Assembly: GCA_964611755.1 (NCBI GenBank)
Contig: CAZTBB010000006.1
Location: forward strand, 5,595-69,594
Length of the DNA: 64,000 nt
Origin: CAZTBB01 sp964611755
Lineage (GTDB): Bacteria > Pseudomonadota > Alphaproteobacteria > Micavibrionales > Micavibrionaceae
Direction: 5' to 3'
A program made the position numbers and the translations under genes. Shown in pieces: positions 25,021 through 33,485 of the stretch (position 1 is its first letter; every line of letters starts with the position of its first letter). The notes below the pieces were generated by a model, which was not told where the DNA came from, did not search any database, and saw only the letters and a list, made by a program, of their open reading frames with translations.

Positions 25021-26019
25021 ATGAATGGTTTAAATAATGCCATTATGAATTTAGAACAAGTAACTGAGTTATATCACCGCCCTTTGTTGGACCTTGTATA
25101 CGAGGCAGCAGGCGTTCACCGTGATCACCACAATCATCACGAAATGCAAATGTGTACATTGCTCTCGATTAAGACGGGCGGATGTCTGGAAGACTGCAAA
25201 TATTGCAGCCAGTCCATCCATAACAATGCCGATCTGGATAAAGAGATTTTGATGAAAACCGATGAGGTTTTGGATCAAGCACGCAAGGCCAAAGAAGCCG
25301 GCTCCACGCGTTTTTGCATGGGCGCGGCCTGGCCGCGTGTCTTGGATGGCAAAGCTTTTGATCGCGTCTGCGATATGGTCAAGGGTGTCTCGGATATGGG
25401 CATGGAGGCCTGTGTGACGCTTGGTATGCTCAATGAAGATCAGGCCAAACGCCTCAAAGATGCCGGCCTGACTGCCTATAACCACAACTTGGATACGTCC
25501 AGAGAGTTCTACGATAAAATTATTACAACCCGCACTTATGACGATCGCCTTGATACATTAAAGAATGTCGCCAAGGCGGGTATCTCGGCATGTTGTGGCG
25601 GTATTTTGGGCTTGGGTGAAAGCGAAAAAGATCGCATTAGCCTGTTGCATACGCTGAGCAATCTCGATCCGCAGCCCGAATCCGTACCGATTAATATGCT
25701 CGTCCCGGTAAAAGGGACGCCATTGGAGAATCAAAAGCGCCTGGAGATTTTTGAATGGATCAGATGTATTGCTGTGGCACGTATTTTGATGCCAAAGGCC
25801 ATGGTGCGCCTATCAGCAGGCCGTTTGGAAATTTCAAAAGAAGCACAGGCACTGGCCTTTATGGCGGGGGCAAATGCTATCTTTACAGGCGATAAGCTTT
25901 TAACAACGCCGAATCCTGAAGAGGATTTTGATTATGAATTGTTAGGCGAGCTCGGCATGAAGCCGCGCGCTCCTTATAAAGAGAATGAAGACGCTGACAA
26001 AAAAGCTACAGCAGCTTAA
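25021..26019 (+). CDS. bioB: Biotin synthase
   Basis: A 332-residue radical-SAM enzyme that inserts sulfur into dethiobiotin. The radical cluster motif C-x3-C-x2-C is in GGCLEDCKYCSQS. The 2Fe-2S sulfur-donor ligands are represented by CMGAAWP, ACVTLG and ACCGG cysteines and by VRLSAGR with its arginine. YNHNLDTS is another signature. Start ATG 25021 is preceded only by a weak ribosome-binding site; ATG 25045 is possible. bioF begins inside its last 35 nt, so translation is coupled. First biotin gene of bioB-bioF-bioD-bioA plus a diiron protein. Confidence 0.97.
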   Translation: MNGLNNAIMNLEQVTELYHRPLLDLVYEAAGVHRDHHNHHEMQMCTLLSIKTGGCLEDCKYCSQSIHNNADLDKEILMKTDEVLDQARKAKEAGSTRFCMGAAWPRVLDGKAFDRVCDMVKGVSDMGMEACVTLGMLNEDQAKRLKDAGLTAYNHNLDTSREFYDKIITTRTYDDRLDTLKNVAKAGISACCGGILGLGESEKDRISLLHTLSNLDPQPESVPINMLVPVKGTPLENQKRLEIFEWIRCIAVARILMPKAMVRLSAGRLEISKEAQALAFMAGANAIFTGDKLLTTPNPEEDFDYELLGELGMKPRAPYKENEDADKKATAA

Positions 26020-27100
26020 AGATAAACATCGTTACCGATCCCTTACACTGCCTGCGGGCCTTGATCTGACATCCAATGATTATCTCGGGATGAAAGCCCA
26101 TCCGCTTTTACGTGATGCAGCCATGCATGCTCTGGATCAAGGGCTGGATATCGGCGCCGGAGGCTCGCGTCTTCTGCGCGGGCATATGGATGCGCACGCC
26201 GCGCTAGAGGAATTTGCCGCCTCTCATTTCAGGCATGAGCGTGCGCTTTATATGGCAACGGGGTTTCAGGCCAATATGGCTTTGTTTACAAGCCTGCCGG
26301 ATCGCCATGATGTGATTCTCTATGACCAATTGGTGCATGCCAGTGCGCGTGATGGCATTGAAGCCAGCAAAGCCAAGAGTTTTAAATTTGCCCATAATGA
26401 TATGGATGCTCTGCGCACACTCTTGGATAAATATGCGGGGGCGCAGCAGATTTGGGTGGCTGTCGAATCGCTTTATTCCATGGATGGTGATCGGGCGCCT
26501 CTGGACGCGCTTTACGCGCTTACGGATGCTTATGGTGCCGTCCTGATTGTTGATGAAGCGCATGCAAGCGGTGTGTGCGGTGATGGCGGGCGCGGCCTAG
26601 CGGCTGGTTTGCCGCGCGCAAATCTCATCACGCTCCATACATGCGGGAAAGCCATTGGCGTGGCTGGCGGTCTAATATGTGCCGAATCTGAGATGATCGA
26701 GATGATGATCAATGCCGCGCGTCCTTTTATTTATTCAACCGCCCCGATGCCTTTGCAAGCTTTGTTGGTACAAAAATCATTAGAGATATTAGCCGGTGAT
26801 GAAGGCGATAGCCGCCGCACGCGATTGGCACAGATTTGTCAGACCGTGCATGATGGGATTGGCGGGCCGGGGACACATATAGTGCCTTATATTTTGGGGG
26901 CGGATGATGCCGCGCTGCAAGCGGCCAATGAACTCAAGGGCCAAGGCTTTGATGTGCGCGCTATCCGTCCGCCAACAGTGGCCGAAGGCACAGCACGTTT
27001 GCGCATATCGCTCAGCAGCGAATTGAACCACGATGATATCAGCAAATTTTTGAGCGCGCTTGATGCGCTGGAGATGAGCAGAAAAGATGAGGCAGCATAA
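25985..27100 (+). CDS. bioF: 8-amino-7-oxononanoate synthase
   Basis: A 371-residue alpha-oxoamine synthase of fold type I that condenses pimeloyl thioester with alanine. LDLTSNDYLGM near the N-terminus, GAGGSRLLRGH, the VDEAHASGV segment that contacts PLP, and the PLP-lysine segment LHTCGKAIGVAGG are all present. Length is slightly below the usual 380-390. It overlaps bioB by 35 nt and is 2 nt from bioD. No gene for pimeloyl-ACP synthesis (bioC, bioH, bioI or bioW) is seen nearby, so the acyl donor must come from elsewhere. Confidence 0.95.
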   Translation: MKTLTKKLQQLKDKHRYRSLTLPAGLDLTSNDYLGMKAHPLLRDAAMHALDQGLDIGAGGSRLLRGHMDAHAALEEFAASHFRHERALYMATGFQANMALFTSLPDRHDVILYDQLVHASARDGIEASKAKSFKFAHNDMDALRTLLDKYAGAQQIWVAVESLYSMDGDRAPLDALYALTDAYGAVLIVDEAHASGVCGDGGRGLAAGLPRANLITLHTCGKAIGVAGGLICAESEMIEMMINAARPFIYSTAPMPLQALLVQKSLEILAGDEGDSRRTRLAQICQTVHDGIGGPGTHIVPYILGADDAALQAANELKGQGFDVRAIRPPTVAEGTARLRISLSSELNHDDISKFLSALDALEMSRKDEAA

Positions 27101-27102
27101 GA

Positions 27103-27747
27103 ATGAGCCATAAAGGATTTATCATTTCAGGAACAGATACAGGCATTGGCAAGACCGTCGCCAGCGCTATGCTGACTTTGGCCTTAGAGGGCAATTACTG
27201 GAAGCCCATTCAATCGGGAATCGAAGATATTGTTGATACAAAAGCCGTGCAGCAAATGAGTGGTTTGCCCGATGATCGCTTTTTCCCGGAGCGTTATGTG
27301 TTGACCGAGCCTTTATCGCCGCATAGGGCGGCCGAATTTGACGGGGTCGAGGTTGATACAGGCTATCTGGATTTACCCGAATCGGATCGCCCACTAATTG
27401 TTGAGGGGGCCGGCGGGCTTATGGTTCCACTCACGCGTGACAAGCTTCAGATCAATCAATTCAAGAAATGGCAAAATCAGAGCGCTGATTTTCCTTTGAT
27501 TTTATGTGCGCGAACGGCGCTTGGAACCATTAACCACACGCTTCTCTCACTCGAAGCATTATGGGATCGCAAGATGCATATTCATGGGCTGATTTTTATT
27601 GGAGAGGATAATCCTGATAATATCCGCACCATTGCTGATTTCTCCAAAGCAAAGGTGCTTGGGCATATTCCGATGATAGATGAGATTACACCAGCAGCAC
27701 TGTCTCTGGTGTTTGAGCGCAATTTTGAAGTGAACGATTTTAAGTAA
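27103..27747 (+). CDS. bioD: Dethiobiotin synthetase
   Basis: A 214-residue P-loop ligase that closes the ureido ring from diaminopelargonic acid, CO2 and ATP. Walker A is SGTDTGIGKT at residues about 8-17, the unmistakable BioD pattern. YWKPIQSG and VEGAGGLMVPL are further signatures, and LCARTALGTINHTLLS matches the nucleotide-binding region. It is 10 nt before bioA. Confidence 0.95.
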   Translation: MSHKGFIISGTDTGIGKTVASAMLTLALEGNYWKPIQSGIEDIVDTKAVQQMSGLPDDRFFPERYVLTEPLSPHRAAEFDGVEVDTGYLDLPESDRPLIVEGAGGLMVPLTRDKLQINQFKKWQNQSADFPLILCARTALGTINHTLLSLEALWDRKMHIHGLIFIGEDNPDNIRTIADFSKAKVLGHIPMIDEITPAALSLVFERNFEVNDFK

Positions 27748-27757
27748 GGGATCTGGC

Positions 27758-29050
27758 ATGGCTTCTAAAAAATCGCCGATCTGGCACCCGATGACCCAGC
27801 ATGGAATATTTCCCGAGATGATTGCGGTGGATCGCGCGGAAGGTGCGTATTTATACCGTGAGGATGGATCAAAGATTTTGGATGGGATTTCATCATGGTG
27901 GGTGAATACGCATGGCCATTGCCACCCTAAAATTGTGAGCGCCGTACAGGAGCAAGCCGCAAAGTTAGAGCAGGTGATTTTTGCGGGCTTTACCCATCCG
28001 CCGGCCGAGGCGCTTACGCAGAAGCTCTTGGCGGTTACGCCTGACCCGCTTGAATATGTGTTCTATTCCGATAGTGGCTCGACGGCGATTGAAGTTGCCT
28101 TGAAAATGGCCATTGGCTATTGGGAACATCAGGGGCAAGAACGCCACAAGATTATCGCTTTGGAAGATGGGTATCATGGCGATACGTTCGGAACGATGTC
28201 GACAGGCGCGCGCGGCGTTTTTAATGAACTGTATGAACCATTCCTCTTTGATGTGATCCATTTGCCCTTCCCTTCGGCAGGCAATGAAGATAAGACCCTG
28301 ACATTTTTGGATGAGGTGCTGCGCGAAAGCGGAGACGATATTGCCGCCTTTGTTTTTGAGCCATTGGTGCAGGGCGCGGCAGGCATGCGGCTCTATTCCG
28401 GTGACGTGCTGGCCGCGATGCGCGCACGCATGAAGGCCCATGATATCTTGTTGATTGCCGATGAGGTAATGACAGGATTTGGCCGCACAGGATCAATGTT
28501 TGCCTGTGATGAGGCCGGAATTGTGCCTGATTTATTATGCCTGTCCAAAGGTTTAACGGGAGGCTTTTTGCCGATGGGTGCCACTTTGGCCACAGCCGAG
28601 ATTTATGATGCGTTTTATGGAACAGATCGGGCAAAGCAATTCTTCCATTCCACATCTTTTACAGGGAACCCTCTGGCCTGCGCCGCGGCCTTGGCCTCGC
28701 TGGAGATTTGGGAGCAAGAGCCGGTGGCCGAGCGCATTGCCATGATCAATCAAACGCATGAAAGTGCCCGTGCGCGTTTCGAGGGGCGTGATGATATTCA
28801 AGAGGTGCGTATCAAGGGCACGATCATGGCCATGGATATTCGTGATGAGGTGCAGGGCTATCTCTCGAACCTTGGCACGGCGCTCTATGAATTTTATCTT
28901 GAGAATGACATTCTCTTGCGCCCGATCGGTAATACGGTTTATATATTGCCACCATATTGCATAACAAAAGACGAATTGGAGCAGATCTATGACACAATCG
29001 AGAGATCCTTGGATCGAGTCAAAAATGAAGGAACGCAACGCGCCGCATGA
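27758..29050 (+). CDS. bioA: Adenosylmethionine--8-amino-7-oxononanoate aminotransferase
   Basis: A 430-residue class III PLP aminotransferase of usual length. SSWWVNTHGHCHP, SDSGSTAIEVALKMA, DGYHGDTFGTMS and the PLP-lysine segment CLSKGLTGGFLPMG are BioA landmarks; ADEVMTGFGRTG contains the aspartate that pairs with the pyridine nitrogen. It uses S-adenosylmethionine or lysine as amino donor. The C-terminal 62 nt overlap the start of the ferritin-like gene, which ties that gene to the biotin operon. Confidence 0.96.
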   Translation: MASKKSPIWHPMTQHGIFPEMIAVDRAEGAYLYREDGSKILDGISSWWVNTHGHCHPKIVSAVQEQAAKLEQVIFAGFTHPPAEALTQKLLAVTPDPLEYVFYSDSGSTAIEVALKMAIGYWEHQGQERHKIIALEDGYHGDTFGTMSTGARGVFNELYEPFLFDVIHLPFPSAGNEDKTLTFLDEVLRESGDDIAAFVFEPLVQGAAGMRLYSGDVLAAMRARMKAHDILLIADEVMTGFGRTGSMFACDEAGIVPDLLCLSKGLTGGFLPMGATLATAEIYDAFYGTDRAKQFFHSTSFTGNPLACAAALASLEIWEQEPVAERIAMINQTHESARARFEGRDDIQEVRIKGTIMAMDIRDEVQGYLSNLGTALYEFYLENDILLRPIGNTVYILPPYCITKDELEQIYDTIERSLDRVKNEGTQRAA

Positions 29051-29639
29051 GGCCGGAGTGCGCGCATTTTTATCTGTTCTTGTGCGTGATGAAAAGCGTC
29101 ATGCCTTATTCTTGAATATGCTCTCTATGCTGGAGCATATGGGCAGCCGCAAAATTATGACCTCACAATCCAAATTCCCGGAATTGATGGATCAGGACAC
29201 GTTGCAACATTTGGCCGAAGAAGCGCGCCATGCTTATTTCTTTAAGCGTCATGCCGAGCGCATTGCCGGCCATGAAATGAAAGGCTGGGTGGATGAGAAC
29301 ACAACCGCGCGTATCCCGGCAATGATGTATTTTGGTCGTCTTGATGCTGGCATTAGCAAGAGCGTAAAACCGGAAGAGGCCTATGGCTGGGTATCGCTGA
29401 TTATCGAATTGCGCGCGTGCTGGCTCTATCACATCTACAATGAAGTTGTTGAAGAGGCGGGCGTGCATTTGCCGCTAAAAAGCTTGTTGGCAGAAGAAGA
29501 TAAACATCTTGAAGAGATGTTTGAGATGGTCGGTGAAAATACAGCCTTGATGCAAGAGCTTTCAGCCTATGAAACAGATTTATTTGCCGCTCTTTGGGCG
29601 AAGATTGAAGGTCAGGAAAGCCTGGCGCAGGCCGCCTAA
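28989..29639 (+). CDS. Ferritin-like diiron protein at the end of the biotin operon
   Basis: A 216-residue helical protein. ATG 28989 has GGAG seven bases upstream, inside bioA, giving a 62-nt overlap; ATG 29025 is an alternative. The ligand pattern suggests a four-helix-bundle carboxylate diiron site: E35xxH38 or E49 in the first helix, E78xxH81 (EEARHA), E140 (IIELRACW) and E170xxH173 (EEDKHL). Such proteins are ferritins, rubrerythrin-like oxidases or oxygenases acting on fatty acyl or small-molecule substrates. Overlap with bioA suggests a role in biotin or its acyl precursor, which is inference. Iron storage or an unrelated oxidase is the alternative. It meets the paralogue array tail to tail with a 4-nt overlap. 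Confidence 0.75.
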   Translation: MTQSRDPWIESKMKERNAPHEAGVRAFLSVLVRDEKRHALFLNMLSMLEHMGSRKIMTSQSKFPELMDQDTLQHLAEEARHAYFFKRHAERIAGHEMKGWVDENTTARIPAMMYFGRLDAGISKSVKPEEAYGWVSLIIELRACWLYHIYNEVVEEAGVHLPLKSLLAEEDKHLEEMFEMVGENTALMQELSAYETDLFAALWAKIEGQESLAQAA

Positions 29640-30532
29640 GCTGGAACTTTTTCTAACTCTGCTTTATTCGTGAATTGTGGTTCATAAGGCGTGCCCATCA
29701 CAGTCTCATAAAGCTCTCTCATAGTCATGGATGCCATAGCCGTATCAAAATCACGATGAATGTTAGTGCTATCGTGTATTATCTTGTGCGCCGCATGCAT
29801 GGCATCATAAAAGCCTTCATAAACCTCTTTAATGGTATCATCATTATAATAAGTAAATTCCTTGAATTCTTCTTGACCGTTTGAACCGGATGGCCAGCCA
29901 TGGTTTACAAGCCCGCCTTTTTCGATGCCATATTCTTTGCCTTTATATCTTATCAGAAGTTTTTCAAGCTGGTTTCTATGTCCTGCGCCATATTCTTTAT
30001 AAGCATCAATGCCTGTGAGTGCCGCCAGGTTATAAAGTTTTTCTTCTTCAAATGAGCAATGCTCCCAAATCTCATCCATCGTATGGCCTGTCTCCTGTCC
30101 GATGAGCCATAGAAGCGTGCGGTGATAGTTTTCAAGATTGTTAAATGTTCTAAAAGACCATTTGAGCTGATCTAAAAACTGCTTATTCCATTGATCGCTT
30201 TGGGGGGCATCAAAACCAGTATTCCAAAATTCCAGAGATAGAACAAAACATTCAGCTTCATAACTACCCTGATAGTTTATGTTTTCAAGCCTGCCTATTT
30301 TGTGAAGGGTTAATGCGTAAAGAATATGGCCAACTTCATGAATAAGAGCCTGTGTTTGCTCATACCCCCAATTATTCAAATGAAAGGAGATTGCCTCTTT
30401 TACAGTCATGTTTTGATCAAGCATATAGGAGAGCTCACCACGATAACCTAACCCTTTTCCCTCTCCATAAAGTGGGGCTTTAGGCTCTGAGATGGCTTGT
30501 TTTTTCGCGCTATTTTTAAAAAAGCTGAGCAA
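29636..30532 (-). CDS. Array copy 1: HExxH-type paralogue
   Basis: A 298-residue protein with a TTG start at 30532 and AAGAGAGA upstream; no earlier ATG is available. Family elements: GELSYMLDQNMTVKEA (about 32-47), the putative metal site H65-E66-V-G-H69 with E94 after YQGSYEAE, NLENYHRTLLWLIGQETG, WPSGSNG and MRELYETVMGTPYEP. In this copy the first motif reads HEVGH and so also fits the HExxH zincin pattern, though the rest does not resemble known metallopeptidases. Cytoplasmic, no signal peptide. The last gene of the array, overlapping the ferritin-like gene tail to tail by 4 nt. Confidence 0.65.
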   Translation of the reverse strand: MLSFFKNSAKKQAISEPKAPLYGEGKGLGYRGELSYMLDQNMTVKEAISFHLNNWGYEQTQALIHEVGHILYALTLHKIGRLENINYQGSYEAECFVLSLEFWNTGFDAPQSDQWNKQFLDQLKWSFRTFNNLENYHRTLLWLIGQETGHTMDEIWEHCSFEEEKLYNLAALTGIDAYKEYGAGHRNQLEKLLIRYKGKEYGIEKGGLVNHGWPSGSNGQEEFKEFTYYNDDTIKEVYEGFYDAMHAAHKIIHDSTNIHRDFDTAMASMTMRELYETVMGTPYEPQFTNKAELEKVPA

Positions 30533-30566
30533 TATATTCTCTCTTCATGTCGTTATGGGGCACTAG

Positions 30567-30596
30567 AAGATAGCACTTATTATGTAAATAAATCAA
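30567..30596 (-). promoter_or_regulatory. Possible promoter of array copy 1
   Basis: On the minus strand TTGATT (30591-30596), 18-nt spacer, TATCTT (30567-30572). ATTTACATAA, seen upstream of other array members and of the 10-11 kb paralogues in the opposite orientation, lies in the spacer. Confidence 0.35.
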
Positions 30597-30600
30597 GCTT

Positions 30601-31470
30601 TTATTTGCTATGAGAAGGGCTTAGCGTGGGCATTGGCGCATCAAAACTGGCCCAAATATCTTTTAAGGACATGTTGTGCCATGTTACGGCAATATTTTGA
30701 CCATTGTCCTGCGCCTCTAATAATGTGCTCTGGATATGGTCAAGGGCGGGTTTAATGCTCCGGAACAATTCTTGTATCTCATCATCATCAGGATGATGGT
30801 AAATTTCGAATAATGGATCATCCGGCAATAAATTGGGCTGTGCGATTGGGTCGGTGGAAAAACGATAGGCTTTGCCGGCGCGCGTATCACGTATTTCCCA
30901 ACTGGCATGGGGTGCATGATAATCTATTCGTGGCGCCATAATCCCATGCGGGTTGCACATGGCGCGCAAATTTTTGATGTGATAATTGGCCATCGCAAAG
31001 ATGTCGCCCGGCGCCAGCCCTGTTTTTTGTGCCAAAAGCACGGCAATGACGCGTCTTTGATTCTCCAGCGCCTCGTCATCATGACCATCCCAGTCCCGTT
31101 TCATGTCATGATGAATTTTTAGGAAATCATCTTCCAAGACAGGAGTATCACTGACGTTCCCCTTTGAACTCTGTGGTATAAAACGTTCCAAGGCCTTTTG
31201 TATACGCAAGGCGAGGACTTCCGCATCCCAATTGCCTTGATGATTTTTAACGCCGAATTGCCCTGTTTTCAGATAATGCAGCCCGAGCAGGATATGTGCG
31301 AGTTCATGGGTGTCATCAACATAAGGATCAAAGCCGCGTATGCTGCGGTGCATACTGAGCACTTGCAGCATTGGTATATCGAATTGATGGGTTAGCCAGT
31401 AGGAAAGCTCTTGATAATCATGCGGCGGAATTCGTGTATCCGCACCCTGAAAGTCTTTATCAAGTTTCAT
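30601..31470 (-). CDS. Array copy 2: most divergent paralogue
   Basis: A 289-residue protein from ATG 31470, without a clear ribosome-binding site. The putative metal site is H55-E56-L-A-H59 with E84 (HQGNWDAEVL). The N-terminal segment DYQELSYWLTHQFDIP is recognisable but shifted, and the WPxGSNG motif of the other five copies is missing; that region reads LLPDDPLFEIYHHPDDDE. The C-terminal MSLKDIW is retained but the GxxY that follows is lost. Probably still a functional metal site but with another partner or substrate surface. No signal peptide. Confidence 0.6.
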   Translation of the reverse strand: MKLDKDFQGADTRIPPHDYQELSYWLTHQFDIPMLQVLSMHRSIRGFDPYVDDTHELAHILLGLHYLKTGQFGVKNHQGNWDAEVLALRIQKALERFIPQSSKGNVSDTPVLEDDFLKIHHDMKRDWDGHDDEALENQRRVIAVLLAQKTGLAPGDIFAMANYHIKNLRAMCNPHGIMAPRIDYHAPHASWEIRDTRAGKAYRFSTDPIAQPNLLPDDPLFEIYHHPDDDEIQELFRSIKPALDHIQSTLLEAQDNGQNIAVTWHNMSLKDIWASFDAPMPTLSPSHSK

Positions 31471-31542
31471 TATCGCAAAACACTACGTGATTTTAGCGTA
31501 TTTTTGCAAGGTGAAGTTAAAATTTATATAAAAATCAGTACC

Positions 31543-32427
31543 TTATGGGGCGCTCTCCGGTGTGTTTTGCAAAGACATACTTGGCTTGTAATCCTCGCCA
31601 AAGATGATTTTGTAAATATCACGGACAGTAAGGTTTGAAAGAATTTCTTCCTTCATATTGTGAAAATTGGCAACAGAGTGATCCTTTGTTGTCATTTGAT
31701 GTTGGAAATAGGCAAGAAAGGGCAAGATAGTCTCAAAAAGTTCGTGACATTCAGCTTCACGAGGCTTGTAAAAAGGCTGGAAGACGCTGACACCATTAGA
31801 GCCTTCTGGCCAATGTTCAAAGTATCTATCTTGGTCATATCCGTATTTTATGCCCTCATGTTCAACATAAAATGACATATAGCCAAAACTGTCTGCGTGA
31901 AACCCACCGATCACTAAGCCATGTCGTTCGGCATATTTTTTGAGTTTTTCTGTATGGAAATCACATTCTTGAAAAATCGCAAGAGCCGGCCTTTTAGTAA
32001 TTCCCTCTAAGATCCATAAAATGGTGCGGTTTGCATTCTCAGTAATACGATCATTAATAAATGTTTCTTCGATATGGAATGAAAATTTATGGGGGGCATC
32101 GTGCATCTCATTTTTTCTAAAATGCAGAGCCATTTCTAAGCCTGCAACATAGCATTCAGCTTCAAGGTTTCCTTGATATTGCGAGGGGGCAACATGCCCT
32201 TGTTGTTTGATAAGCATCAGGGCAAAAATCAGATGAATGTAATCATGGGCACCCACACTGCTTCCAGGAAAGCCCCAATTTTGAACATGGTAAGCGACCG
32301 CGTCCTTAACGCTCATATCCTGTTCCAGCATATGGTGAATTTCATTGTTGAGCCCATAAGTATGGCGATGATGATCTGTGTCTGCCTCAGAAGCGTTCGC
32401 CGCGGGAAATATCTGTGTAAGTGCCAT
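31543..32427 (-). CDS. Array copy 3: HDxxH paralogue
   Basis: A 294-residue protein from ATG 32427, with AAGG upstream. All family elements are intact: NNEIHHMLEQDMSVKDA (about 27-43), H61-D62-Y-I-H65, E91 in YQGNLEAE, NANRTILWILEGIT, WPEGSNG and VRDIYKIIFGEDYKP. This copy gives the clearest consensus. No signal peptide or membrane segment. It has its own predicted promoter 37-65 nt upstream. Confidence 0.65.
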   Translation of the reverse strand: MALTQIFPAANASEADTDHHRHTYGLNNEIHHMLEQDMSVKDAVAYHVQNWGFPGSSVGAHDYIHLIFALMLIKQQGHVAPSQYQGNLEAECYVAGLEMALHFRKNEMHDAPHKFSFHIEETFINDRITENANRTILWILEGITKRPALAIFQECDFHTEKLKKYAERHGLVIGGFHADSFGYMSFYVEHEGIKYGYDQDRYFEHWPEGSNGVSVFQPFYKPREAECHELFETILPFLAYFQHQMTTKDHSVANFHNMKEEILSNLTVRDIYKIIFGEDYKPSMSLQNTPESAP

Positions 32428-32463
32428 GCCTTAACCGTTATGCGTTTTAAAAATACCCGTATT

Positions 32464-32492
32464 GGTATAATGTATATGTTATGTAAATTCAA
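32464..32492 (-). promoter_or_regulatory. Predicted promoter of array copy 3
   Basis: On the minus strand TTGAAT (32487-32492), 17-nt spacer, TATACC (32464-32469), 37 bases upstream of the ATG. The spacer contains ATTTACATAA. Confidence 0.5.
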
Positions 32493-32537
32493 GGAAAATA
32501 TGGTTTTTGCGTGAATGGATTTTCTGTGCGGTTTTCT

Positions 32538-33473
32538 TCATGCCGCCTTTGATAGGGCAGGCATGTCGACAGTATCATTATTTTGCGGAGCGGACGCAGC
32601 GTGATAGTCATGTCCCGCCACGTCTTTGTATATATCCCGGGTTGTTTTTTCTTTCATAAATCCTGCAAGAAATTTTGCGTATTCTTCGATACTCTTAGAG
32701 CATTTGGTTGTTTCAATATGGTCTTGAAACGCGTTTCGGATATTGAGGGTAAGGTCATACATTATTTCAACCATGATATCGATGTCATGGTGGATATCCG
32801 GTGTGTAGGGAACAAATTCTCTAAATCCGTTTGAGCCGGATGGCCATGATGATCCTCCTAATTTTCCGGGCCCGTAGCGTTTGCCCTTATAAAGGATGGA
32901 GGCTGTTTTATCTGTCTGTGATGAGGTGAGCTCTGCATGGATGCCGTCATGGCGATTGGCTTCCGCGCATAAATCTTCAATCGTAAAATCATTTCGTTTG
33001 AGTATGTCCAAGGGGTTTGATCCCGTCTCTTTTTCAAGAATCCACAGCAATGTCCTGACCGCGTTTTCTTTGGCCTCGATTTGCTTGATGATTTTTTTGT
33101 AATCAGCCTTAGCCTTGTTTTTGAGCCCGCTTTTCGTGAGTGTCGATGGGGATAGTGCCATGTCATGAATGCAGGATTGCATCAAAATCAGAAGAGCCTC
33201 GGAGGCTTGGGATCCTTGATATTCCGTTGGGCCGGCACGGCCATTATGCGCATACAGAGCCATAGCCAGTATGATATGGAAGCCATCATGCATGTTAAAA
33301 AAGTCATTTGATTGCGGGAAGCCATATGTGTTTTGGTGGAATAAAATCGCATCTTCAAGCGACATATCTTGCTCCAACATATCAAGAATTTCATTTTTCA
33401 TTCCATAGATATGCTGACCCTCTAAATCCATTTCCGGGTTTGTTGAGCTAAGGAAGGTGTCTTTGAGTGCCAT
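32538..33473 (-). CDS. Array copy 4: HDxxH paralogue
   Basis: A 311-residue protein from ATG 33473 with AAGGGAAGAG upstream; this ribosome-binding site overlaps the stop of copy 5, so the two are co-transcribed. Elements: KNEILDMLEQDMSLEDA, H62-D63-G-F-H66, YQGSQASE with E92, NAVRTLLWILEKETG, WPSGSNG and TRDIYKDVAGHDYHA. It has an insertion of lysine-rich helix (KSGLKNKAKADYKKIIKQ) shared with copy 5, which with the N-terminal similarity makes 4 and 5 the closest pair. Confidence 0.65.
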   Translation of the reverse strand: MALKDTFLSSTNPEMDLEGQHIYGMKNEILDMLEQDMSLEDAILFHQNTYGFPQSNDFFNMHDGFHIILAMALYAHNGRAGPTEYQGSQASEALLILMQSCIHDMALSPSTLTKSGLKNKAKADYKKIIKQIEAKENAVRTLLWILEKETGSNPLDILKRNDFTIEDLCAEANRHDGIHAELTSSQTDKTASILYKGKRYGPGKLGGSSWPSGSNGFREFVPYTPDIHHDIDIMVEIMYDLTLNIRNAFQDHIETTKCSKSIEEYAKFLAGFMKEKTTRDIYKDVAGHDYHAASAPQNNDTVDMPALSKAA

Positions 33474-33485
33474 GATGCTCTTCCC

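Noticed and set aside
29636..30532. Calling array copy 1 a zinc metallopeptidase because of HEVGH
   Set aside because: Four paralogues have D or another residue at the catalytic glutamate position and no other peptidase landmarks are present.
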